From NCBI GenBank assembly GCA_009801015.1, contig VHZZ01000751.1, positions 74,598 through 95,778 on the forward strand: a stretch of 21,181 bases of DNA, given 5' to 3'. Within the stretch, counting starts at the first letter, position 1, and the number at the start of each line of letters is the position of its first letter. Below, in pieces: positions 1-7,636 of the stretch. The position numbers were made by a program, and so were the translations under genes. The stretch is from Silene noctiflora. Taxonomy: Eukaryota > Streptophyta > Magnoliopsida > Caryophyllales > Caryophyllaceae. A model generated the notes under the pieces. It searched no databases and was not told the DNA's origin. It saw only the letters and a program-made list of their open reading frames with translations.

Positions 1-1214
1 GTTACCCAACTCCTAATGCCTGTCCTTTTCACTATTATTCAACGTATGGGCGCTACCAAGTTTACGGCTTGGAGACTTGCCTTCTTTGTTCCGGGATCAC
101 TGCATATAATTTTCGGGATTTTGGTCCTAACTCTTGGCCAGGATTTGCCTGATGGTAATCTTGGTGCCCTGCAAAAGAAGGGTGAAGTCGCCAAGGATAA
201 AGTTTCCAAGGTAATTAACAGCCCCAAACCGGCCCCTCCCTTAATTTGAATTCATAATTATTCATTTGACGAAATCCTATTACGACTGTCTGAACTTAAT
301 ACGGCTCTCACACACAGTTCTGAAATTCTTGATGTTGTTATAATTAAGGTACTCTGGCACGCGGTCTCCAATTACCGGACATGGCTCTTGGTGCTTCTCT
401 ATGGATACTCTTTAGGTGTCGAATTGACGACAGATAATGTTATTGCAGAGTACTTCTTCGACAGGTAACTTTGTTCTAAACTCATTTTATTCGTTCAATC
501 TAATCTTTTATGGTTGAATTGTGATTAATGAATGTTGTTGTAATTGTTAATAGGTTTCACCTCGAGCTAAATACAGCGGGATTAATAGCCGCGAGTTTTG
601 GACTAGCCAACATCTTTTCACGGCCACTTGGAGGCCTAGCATCTGACTACAGCGCACGTTACTTTGGTATGAGAGGACGACTATGGACACTTTGGATCCT
701 CCAGACCACAGGCGGGTTATTCTGCGTATGGCTTGGTTTGGCCAATAACCTAACCACGGCTATTGTGGCTCTAGTTTTATTCTCCTTAGGTGCTCAGGCC
801 GCTTGTGGTTCCACCTATGGAATTGTACCATTCGTGTCAAGACGTTCACTAGGAATCATATCTGGAATGACAGGAGCTGGTGGCAACATTGGTGCCGGGT
901 TAACCCAATACATTTTCTTTACTTCAGGAAAATTTGATACTCATGACGGTCTTTTGTATATGGGGGTCATGACCATTGGATGTACCCTCCCGGTTGCCTT
1001 GATTCATTTTCCGCAATGGGGTAGTATGTTTCTTCCCCCATCCAAATCCGTCAAGGAGGAGGATTATTATATCACCGAGTACAACCAGGAGGAGCAGAGT
1101 AAGGGAATGCACGAAAGGAATATGAAATTTGCTGAAAGTTCGCGGTCTGAACGTGGAAGAAAAGGGAATTCTCCTCCTTCACTTGATCAAAAACCCACCT
1201 CAGACAATGCTTGA
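1..1214 (+). CDS. NRT2: High-affinity nitrate transporter, NRT2 family, 3' part (partial at left edge)
   Basis: A proton-coupled nitrate importer of the plasma membrane (major facilitator superfamily, NNP/NRT2 branch), which usually works with an NAR2/NRT3 partner. Three exons are visible: 1-210, 349-464 and 554-1214 (stop TGA 1212-1214). The introns are 211-348 and 465-553, both GT-AG, and the phase is kept across both. This gives 328 in-frame residues. Family members have about 530, so roughly the first 200 lie left of the window. The reading shows GQDLPDGN in the central loop, then [17 protein letters not shown] and the nitrate-porter motif [12 protein letters not shown]. Next come [15 protein letters not shown] and the hydrophilic tail with [13 protein letters not shown], all typical of NRT2.1-like proteins. 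Two introns at these places fit plant NRT2 genes as I recall them. No break is seen in the visible part. The exact paralogue (NRT2.1, 2.4 or 2.5) cannot be told from this piece. Confidence 0.97.
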
Positions 1215-1234
1215 TTTCTAACAGTATTTATTTT

Positions 1235-1264
1235 GTGAGACGGTCTTACATCTGTAAGACGGCT
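1235..1264. repeat. Short 'gagacggtcttac' hairpin, relic of a fold-back MITE
   Basis: Arms gtcttaca (1243-1250) and tgtaagac (1253-1260) pair perfectly around a 2-nt loop. The gagacgg core is the terminal motif of a fold-back element family common in Caryophyllales genomes (recalled). It lies about 20 bp past the NRT2 stop, so it is probably transcribed in the 3' UTR. Confidence 0.5.
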
Positions 1265-1600
1265 TAATTATGCCTTTATACTTCTGATGTTTAACTCCAA
1301 TACAAGTTGGAAACTCAGCTTATGCTTTTATATATGCTTTATAATTTTTTGGATTTTTTATAATCGCGTGAACATAACTTTGATCGTTTTGGAATGCAAT
1401 AGCTAGTACGAGTTAGGACGAGTTAAGGATGAACAAGGAGAAAACAAATAAACTTTAAACTACTCGTATATTCTCGTAAGTCGTAACATTAGATCAGTAC
1501 TCATTTTTTATGGTTTAACCTTGCCATTAAGGATGCTGGTGTTCTGTACAGTTACAAGTTTACAACAGAAGTTTCAAATTAGCAGAAAAAAAATAAATTT

Positions 1601-1606
1601 AAAAAA
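1601..1606 (-). terminator. RNA polymerase III terminator
   Basis: Six A residues on the + strand give TTTTTT immediately after the discriminator base of the minus-strand tRNA. More T-runs follow further on. This is the standard Pol III stop signal. Confidence 0.85.
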
Positions 1607-1679
1607 TGAAGCTGCCCAGGCTCGAACTGGGGACCTACTGCGTGTAAAGCAGACGTGATAACCACTACACCACAGCTCC
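1607..1679 (-). tRNA. tRNA-Val, anticodon UAC
   Basis: Read on the minus strand this is a complete 73-nt cloverleaf with no intron. The acceptor GGAGCTG pairs with CAGCTTC, including one G-U, and the discriminator base is A. The D arm is GTGTAGTGGTTATCAC, which carries the A box. The anticodon loop TTTACAC has anticodon TAC, decoding GUA. The T arm CCCAG-TTCGAGC-CTGGG carries the B box. The anticodon stem closes with four pairs; the outermost position is T-T. The anticodon arm is close to eukaryotic tRNA-Val(UAC) as I remember it. CCA is not encoded, as expected in a nucleus. A CAA-rich leader, typical of plant Pol III start sites, lies just upstream (about 1680-1697), with AT-rich DNA beyond. 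It looks functional. Confidence 0.93.
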
Positions 1680-1811
1680 TTTGATGCTTAGTTTTGCAAT
1701 CTGATATTATTATATTTTATTTTCTGAATATTCAATTTTATAATTTATATTCATTTACGTTTATCAAGTATGTCGAATTACACATGTTCGCAAATGTTAC
1801 ATCCCTTTACT

Positions 1812-2278
1812 ACTAAGAGAATAAAAATTCTCTTAGTTTTCCCTCCAAAAGGCATCTAGCTAAATAAGGCAATAAGTAAAACTTTATTTATTACATTATT
1901 ATATTTTCAATAAATATATTCTTATAATTAAACTCTAATAATTAAATTCAAAATTATGATTTTTTTCATTAAAATAAATTAAAATTGGTTTTAAACTATA
2001 AACTATAAGTTGCTAAATTTTTGAATAATGCAATATAATATATTACTGTAGATGTTGCTAAATTTTTTAATAATGCATAATATATTACTGTAGATGTTGC
2101 TAAATTTTTTAACAATGCAATAATATATTACTGTAGATAATAATTTGACACATATGTATTTATTATTAATTTTGTGACAAAAAAATTCATTTAAAAAAAA
2201 AAATCACACCTTAACTTAATTGATAATTCTCTTTGATTATACTCTATATACCGCGCAATGGCGCGGGATCTGTACTAG
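1812..2278 (+). mobile_element. Non-autonomous Helitron-like element, copy A
   Basis: The right end has the hallmark of a Helitron 3' terminus. A GC stem, ccgcgc (2251-2256) with gcgcgg (2261-2266), is followed 8 nt later by CTAG (2275-2278) and then a host T. The left end is marked by TAGTTTTCCCTCCAAAAG (from about 1835), shared with the copy at 19802-20295. Just outside or at this edge is a perfect hairpin, 1812-1822 with 1827-1837. The inside is very AT-rich, has no coding potential and includes a three-copy tandem repeat. The exact 5' base is uncertain: the shared part starts at attctc (1827). Confidence 0.6.
2009..2138 (+). repeat. Three tandem copies of a 42-45 bp unit
   Basis: The units are 2009-2053 (45 bp), 2054-2095 (42 bp) and 2096-2138 (43 bp). 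Each begins gttgctaaattttt and ends ttactgtagat. They differ by a few bases and small indels. The array lies inside Helitron-like copy A. Confidence 0.9.
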
Positions 2279-4042
2279 TTATATAATTAAGATTGAAACA
2301 CGAGACTATCGACCAGTGAGTGGCACGGTGCAGTGCGATCCTATATGATGATATCAATTAATTGTTATTTGCCACCCTGATCTCTCGATTCATCTGAATA
2401 GAACTTTTCTTAAATAAAACATTTCAACCAAAATCGAAAAATTATTACAAAATACAGAGCACGTTTTTTTTTTTTTTTCCCGAATAACATAACCTCAATA
2501 TCGGCTTTATTAATCGAATTTAGTTAGGATTACCATATATTCTACCAAAAGCCATGTTTTTAATTAGATGATGACCTAATGTCTTATTGTAGGAAACCAC
2601 AGAATTTCACATAAAAACCAAATAAAGTCTCTTTTCCTCAACGTATGAAAATGAAAATAATATTCCAAATAAAGTTTAGCATTATGCAATTGCCATAATG
2701 AAGATTCTAGGAAATGATTGGTAAATAGAGTAAATTTTAAGTTGTTGGAATTATTCCTACATTTTGTTATTATGCATTATTCTTCTCATATGAAAATAAA
2801 AAAAATAAAAAAAAAAATCTTTGGTATAAAATCTTGTATTTGACTATTTTTGTTCCTTTTTATGATTATATATTTGTATAGTAGTCCATATTTAATAGAA
2901 AAATCACCTTTTTCTTGTTTGTTAAATATCCTTATTTATTTATATGAGTTAATTTTAGAGCATTCCAAAGGTCAAGTAATTAACATAACTTATTGTTAAA
3001 AATAATAACCACCTAAGACAAAAAAAAAATAAAAAAAAATAACAACTTGCTTAATTTACATTTGTAAAATTACCCTTTAGATGCACCAATTAAGCACCTA
3101 TTTCTTTGAGTATTTTCATTTGAGTTTTGAGAGAAAAAGGAACAAACATCGGATGTATCACCTATGATTTTACTTGTTTTTGAGTATATATGTATTTTTT
3201 CCGAGCTTATTAAAGTTTATAAATTAGATTTTTTTTTTCCATCAAAACTCAAATTTAACCAAGTTTATATGTAATGTTTTAGAGTTTTATTGTAATTTTT
3301 GTATCTTAATGTTAGAGTGAGTGAACTAAAAAACTTTATTATAAAACTCATCATTTTTACAACAAATTCAAAAACTTTATTATAATGCTCAGAAACTATA
3401 AAATTGGTGGTAATACATCGGATATATAATCCACTTACTGGAGCTTTGAGGGTTTAATCTTCTTCTTCTTCTTTTTTATGACGAGGCAAGAGAACCGCAG
3501 CTACCACTCTTTTGCCAAATGTGTACTGTGTAAATCCTCACGAGTATATGGGCGATAGTTTGCAAACCACGAACAATATACGTGCATGGATTAAATGTCC
3601 CTTATGATAGTGAAAGGACTGCTAGAATCTACCACAAGTCTTATTTGTAACGGTCACAAGCTTATAATCTCTTATAATTTTCTTTTCCTTTTAACATTAT
3701 TTAAATTGGGTGTGAATCGTCATAAGCTTTATCCCATTGATTAGGTCTATGTCTATTTGATAGGAACATTAATAAACTTAACATGTAACATAAGCTTGAT
3801 TATCTCTACTTAATTATCTAACCATTAAAAGTCTAAAATAAATGAAATAGATTGCATAAATCATAACATTTGACCCACCTAACCCACCATATTTTCAATC
3901 CACAATATAGAAAACCTATTCAAAAATCTTCCACATGTCAAAATAATGAAATTATCCTAATGATAACACTTAAATTAAAAAAATTGTTTTCTTTTAAAAA
4001 TCACTTTTTTTATATTAACCTAACCCTAAGTCAATTTGAATG
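2279..4042. other. AT-rich spacer
   Basis: No gene is visible on either strand; the open stretches are short and of low complexity. It contains several T-runs (for example 2466-2478), an island of higher GC at 3478-3600 annotated as SINE-like, and otherwise unremarkable AT-rich DNA. Confidence 0.6.
3455..3625 (-). mobile_element. SINE-like 3' end (Angio-domain type), degenerate
   Basis: On the minus strand the order is tggtttgcaaactat, then ggatttacacagtac, then gtggtagctgcggttctc. It closes with an A-tail grown into a GAA-type microsatellite (3480 down to about 3458). This matches my memory of the conserved 3' domain found in many angiosperm SINEs, where the consensus is richer in GC. The tail supports a retroposed element. 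The 5' tRNA-derived part is not clear, so the left limit on that strand (about 3625) is a guess. Confidence 0.45.
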
Positions 4043-4329
4043 CAGTGACGGAGTTAGATGAGGGCTAGCAGGGGAGCTCTCCTCCGCTTAAGAATGAAAA
4101 ATTTTCAAGTTTTTGATTTTTTTTTTCGAGTTTTTCTTTTACCATTACTCATTTGTCCTTATTGAAATTGTTTTCTTTAATAAATCACTTTTAACGTACT
4201 TTATAAGTTTATATTAACCTGATCCAGTGGAATGTAGTAGGAGCGTGAATTCGAGTTTCTCTTATACCATTACTTATTTGCTTTGCTGAAATTTTCAGTC
4301 CACTGAATTCAAATTTCGGCTCCACCATT
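4043..4329. mobile_element. Small DNA transposon, CAGTGRCGGAG family, copy 1, with 9-bp target duplication
   Basis: The left end is cagtgacggagtt. The right end, read inverted, is aatggtggagccg. The element is flanked on both sides by the identical 9-mer atttgaatg (4034-4042 and 4330-4338). A 9-bp duplication points to a Mutator-like (MULE) origin. The interior of about 287 bp is AT-rich and non-coding. A sister copy lies at 5261-5415. Confidence 0.7.
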
Positions 4330-4484
4330 ATTTGAATGTAATTGTAAATAGTGGAGCAAGAAAATAAACATAATAAAGAATGATGTCCAATATTTCTAAT
4401 AAAGGAGTGGGAGTTGAATCGGTTGATGGTTATAGAAACCTATTGTGGACTTCTTCCACAAATACAAACAGCACATATTCTCAT

Positions 4485-4658
4485 TAAAGACGGACATTAT
4501 CCATCACAAGTTGAATACGGGTAGTTTTCCTCTCATAATATGCAAGTGACAAATCAAGTGAAAATTAAATGGAGCACCTCGTTTGTCCTCCCACTTGTGA
4601 TATTGTGAGAGGGGCACTATCCGTCTTCATTTTGTGACGAATAGTGCCCGTTTTCAGA
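4485..4658. mobile_element. Fold-back MITE of the 'agacgg' family
   Basis: The two halves are long imperfect inverted repeats. The left half runs taaagacggac, then cctctcataatat, then caagtgac. The right half reads, inverted, tgaaaacgggc, then cctctcacaatat, then cacaagtgg. Nearly the whole element could form a hairpin. The edges are approximate and no clear target duplication was found. Confidence 0.7.
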
Positions 4659-4952
4659 GAAATTATTAGAATAGAGTTAAGTAGCTAAGCAAAGCTTGGT
4701 CCAATTATAAGAAATATTCAACTAAAATTGTTTTGCCCTAATTTAATAATACTAGCTCAACACCTGATTCACCTTTACTTTACTATAGGTCGTACGATGA
4801 TAGTGCGGTATCGGTTGATAATGGCTTTTTGTGTGGTTTTTTTTTTTCAAAAGGTTTGTCCGAGTTATGGTTTGATCGACCTGTGCTTAGCCCCGTCCCT
4901 GCAAATGTAGATTATATTCAAATGTAGATTATATTAATAAGATACTTAGGTT
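4659..4952. other. Spacer with a small tandem duplication
   Basis: No gene is seen. The 17-mer caaatgtagattatatt occurs twice in tandem (4902-4918, 4919-4935). It sits directly after ccccgtccctg, which resembles one end of the CAGTGRCGGAG family and may be a leftover terminus. Confidence 0.5.
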
Positions 4953-5251
4953 ATGTTCTTTTGGGATGAATGGAGCTTAACTGAGCTAAAGTAGGGGGAA
5001 CAGAACTGAAATAATGAAATTTGCTTAAATAAACCGCGGTGAAATAAGTTGAGCTGAATTCAAATGAGTTGAATTGAGAGAAGCTGAACTGAATTGAAAT
5101 TTGATGAAATAAATAGTGTTGAAATAAGCTGAGCTGAGCTGAATTGAGGTGAGTTGAATTGAATTGAGTTAAACTAAAGTGAGCCGAAACGAGCTGAACT
5201 GAACTGAAGCGAAACAAGTTGAATGAGAGTTGAAATTATGCCGAAAAGAAC
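4953..5251. mobile_element. TGAAC-pentamer element, copy 1
   Basis: The ends are gttcttttgggat (left) and, inverted, gttcttttcggcat (right), so it has short terminal inverted repeats. The inside is a degenerate array of 5-mers (TGAAC, TGAAT, TGAGC, TGAGT) on the + strand. An open stretch on the minus strand is only a by-product of this periodicity. It looks like a MITE whose core expanded as a microsatellite. Confidence 0.6.
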
Positions 5252-5260
5252 GGGTAGATG

Positions 5261-5415
5261 CAGTGGCGGAGCCAGGATTTGAGTTCAGGGGGGCGAATAG
5301 GTAATAATATAAGGGACATTCGAAAAAAATTCAAAAAATTTAACTAAAAATTTCGAAAAAAAAACTCAACCGTCAGGGGGGCGGCCTCCCCTGCTAGCCC
5401 CCCAGCTCCACCACC
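5261..5415. mobile_element. Small DNA transposon, CAGTGRCGGAG family, copy 2, with 9-10 bp target duplication
   Basis: The left end is cagtggcggagccagg. The right end, inverted, is ggtggtggagctgg. It is flanked by identical gggtagatg (5252-5260 and 5416-5424); the identity extends to ten bases if a c is counted on each side. The 155-bp size and 9-bp duplication fit a MULE-derived MITE of the same family as 4043-4329. The duplication is intact, so insertion is probably not ancient. Confidence 0.78.
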
Positions 5416-5424
5416 GGGTAGATG

Positions 5425-5864
5425 ACATTATTATATGATTCCTCTATAAATAATTATGTTAGTTGGTCAAGCAAAATACAATTTATTTTATGTTAGTTAT
5501 TCCATATGAATATTTGAAGTACAATGTTAGATTTGTTACAAACCATGAACTTTAGTTTGGGTGACTAGATCCCCATGTTTCTTTGACTTCTGTAATTATT
5601 GAACATAAAATAATGGCATTTAAACATGGAATATTGGTGTTATATAATTTGCATTTGTCCTTATAATTGCTTCATTAATTATATTTTATTCATTGTAATG
5701 CTCTTTGGACATAGATGTTGTCATTATTAAAGAGACCGAATCAATCCTTTGATGTTGAAAGAAAGAAGTGTATCTTGTATTATATGTAAAATCTCTTATA
5801 TATTAAAACAATTTCTAAATGTTCATAATGAGTATCCATTATTTGATGTCGGTCGTAAACTTAG
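5425..5864. other. AT-rich spacer
   Basis: I see no gene, RNA or repeat that I can support in this interval on either strand. Confidence 0.5.
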
Positions 5865-6563
5865 GCTCTGTTCTTCTCGATTGAAAGAAGCTAAGTTGAA
5901 GCAAATTAAATGAAGCTGAATTAGGGGTATTAACGAGCCGAGCCGAGCCCGAGCTTGGCCTTGCTCGGCTTGTACTCAAGAATCAAAACTCGAGCTCGAG
6001 CCGATCTCGAGCTTACCCGAGCTTGAAAAAAATGTGCTCGTTATAAAGCTTGCGAGCTTTAACGCGAGCTCGAGCCAAAATCGAATCCAAATTGAGCCTA
6101 TATAAAATTGTTTATTTTTTTTTTTTCTTTCGATATTTTCAATAATAAGGCTCAAAGGTTATATGTAAAAATGTTTGGCAAATTAGCGAGACATTTGATA
6201 TGTGTGATACTAAAATATACTCACGATAAAATATTTTTATAAAATATAAGCAATATTTTATGTAATCATACAGGTTCGAGGTGCTCGTGAGCTTTTCGAG
6301 TCGAGCCATCCTTTACTCGGCTTGACTCGTTAAGCTCTCGAGCCGAGCTCGCACGAACCGAGCTTTGACCGAGCCGATCTTGAGTAGATCGCGAGCAGTC
6401 TCGTCTCATTAACACCCCTAAGCTGAACTGAACTTGACTGAATGGAACTAAGTTGAACTGAATGGAGCTGTAGTAAGCTCGAGTTTATTTACGAACAGAT
6501 GAACTAAATTGAATAAAGCTGAATTAAACTGAAATGAGTTGAAATTAAGCCAAAAAAAGAGCA
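5865..6563. mobile_element. TGAAC-pentamer element, copy 2, split by a hAT-type insertion
   Basis: It starts ctgttcttctcg (near 5868) and ends gaaattaagccaaaaaaaga, matching the limits of the copy at 4953-5251. The pentamer core occupies 5885-5921 and 6421-6555. The block 5922-6420 is a separate nested element. Both copies are preceded by cttagg. Confidence 0.6.
5922..6420. mobile_element. Non-autonomous hAT-type element nested in the TGAAC element
   Basis: The terminal inverted repeats are taggggtattaacgag (left) and taggggtgttaatgag (right, inverted). The flanks are agctgaat (5914-5921) and agctgaac (6421-6428), an 8-bp duplication with one mismatch, as expected for hAT. The TAGGG start also fits. 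The subterminal parts are rich in the palindromic words gagctc and gagccgagc; the centre is AT-rich. There is no transposase, so it must have moved with help from elsewhere. Confidence 0.75.
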
Positions 6564-6917
6564 TGCGTTATCGTAATAACTTCATCAGCTAGCTTCATTA
6601 GTAATGTCATGAATAATACTCATGACCTGGCCTGGGTTCAAACCTCGTCAGGATGATATCCGCACTAACTCCCTTTACAAACATACACCAAAAAAAAATG
6701 ATAAGAACTACAAAATGATTGATTATATATAACATTGTGATCCAATGATCTAGCATGATTGTTTTCTTTAGAATTAAATATATATGCCATTTTGCATGAG
6801 CTATTCTTTTTTTTTTTTCTTTTTCTACATCCATAATTTCATTATTTAAATTCAACACTTGCATGCTAGTCATGATTTAATAAAACTATATAATCTAAGT
6901 TGCACACTTAATTGCTC
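6564..6917. other. Upstream region of the zinc-finger gene
   Basis: It carries a tRNA-like B-box word, gggttcaaacctcg, at about 6632-6645, which may be the remnant of a SINE; an A box could not be placed. The rest is AT-rich and probably includes the promoter of the gene at 7043. Confidence 0.4.
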
Positions 6918-6925
6918 TATATAAG
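6918..6925 (+). promoter_or_regulatory. TATA box of the zinc-finger gene
   Basis: tatataag sits 118 bp before the chosen ATG. A start of transcription about 30 bp later would give a leader of roughly 90 nt, containing a TAA/ATT microsatellite (about 7004-7030). Confidence 0.6.
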
Positions 6926-7042
6926 GAACTCACACAACCAAATAGCTCATCTCAAAAACTCATAAAAATTCTAGCAAATTCCCATTTCCCAAACATTCCT
7001 ATTAATAATATAATTATTATTATTATTATTTTGTTTACAAGA

Positions 7043-7636
7043 ATGAAAATGGTTAGAAATGCATCTAATATCCTATATAGAGGAACAAATTCGAGTAAAT
7101 GTGTCGAAAAAAAGCTCAAATTATTCGGATTTGAGATAAGTGAGAAAATAATAAAACATGAAAAAATGATACAAAATGAAGGAGATGAAAACACAAATAA
7201 TTCATCAATTATCAATAATATTAACATTATTGAGCACAAAAAAATTGAGTGCCAATATTGTTACAAAGAATTCGCGAATTCTCAAGCTTTAGGCGGTCAC
7301 CAAAACGCTCACAAGAAGGAGAGATCCAAGAAGAAGAAACTCGAGTTACAAGCTAGGAAAGCAAGCATCGATTTCTATCTTAATAATAATAATTACCATA
7401 ATATTTACACTTATAATAATTTAGGTACACAACAATGGTACTTTAATTACAATTCGAATAATAGTAATAATAATAATAATAATAAAAATAATACAGTCTA
7501 CGAAGAACCCGAGATGATTCAAGGTCATGATCAACAACAATTTACGTTGACACATGCAAGTTCAAATAAGCCTTCACCTTTACTTGTTACAAATGAAAGT
7601 TGTGAATCATTAAATCTTCAATTAGGACTTAATTAA
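7043..7636 (+). CDS. C2H2 zinc-finger transcription factor, ZFP5/ZFP6/GIS group, with EAR motif
   Basis: A 197-residue intronless gene for a nuclear DNA-binding protein with a single plant-type zinc finger. Cys70 and Cys73 with His86 and His90 form the finger, with the invariant QALGGH at 81-86. The surrounding block, ECQYCYKEFANSQALGGHQ followed by a Lys/Arg-rich stretch to about residue 105, is close to Arabidopsis ZFP5 as I recall it. Near the N-terminus KKLKLFGFEI (23-32) is the group's second conserved block. The C-terminus LNLQLGLN (190-197) is an EAR-type repression motif. A poly-Asn region (113-150) is coded by AAT repeats. Relatives promote trichome or root-hair formation downstream of gibberellin and cytokinin. 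I chose the ATG at 7043; the ATG at 7049 has a better context and would remove two residues. The open frame runs further upstream without another ATG. Orthology to one named member is not settled. Confidence 0.93.
   Translation: MKMVRNASNILYRGTNSSKCVEKKLKLFGFEISEKIIKHEKMIQNEGDENTNNSSIINNINIIEHKKIECQYCYKEFANSQALGGHQNAHKKERSKKKKLELQARKASIDFYLNNNNYHNIYTYNNLGTQQWYFNYNSNNSNNNNNNKNNTVYEEPEMIQGHDQQQFTLTHASSNKPSPLLVTNESCESLNLQLGLN

Larger units (their letters stand above)
1215..1606. other. 3' UTR and spacer downstream of NRT2
   Basis: The first part must include the NRT2 3' UTR. I could not place the poly(A) site. It contains a short hairpin, annotated separately, and no further open reading frame of note. 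The last bases are A-rich and act as the T-run behind the tRNA gene on the other strand. Confidence 0.6.

Noticed and set aside
1812-2278. CRISPR-like reading of the regularly spaced repeats at 2009-2138
   Set aside because: The units are directly adjacent with no unique spacers, and the genome is that of a plant.
4951-5217. An 88-codon minus-strand open stretch rich in Ser, Gln, Phe and Asn
   Set aside because: It is a direct result of the TGAAC-type pentamer periodicity and has no protein features.
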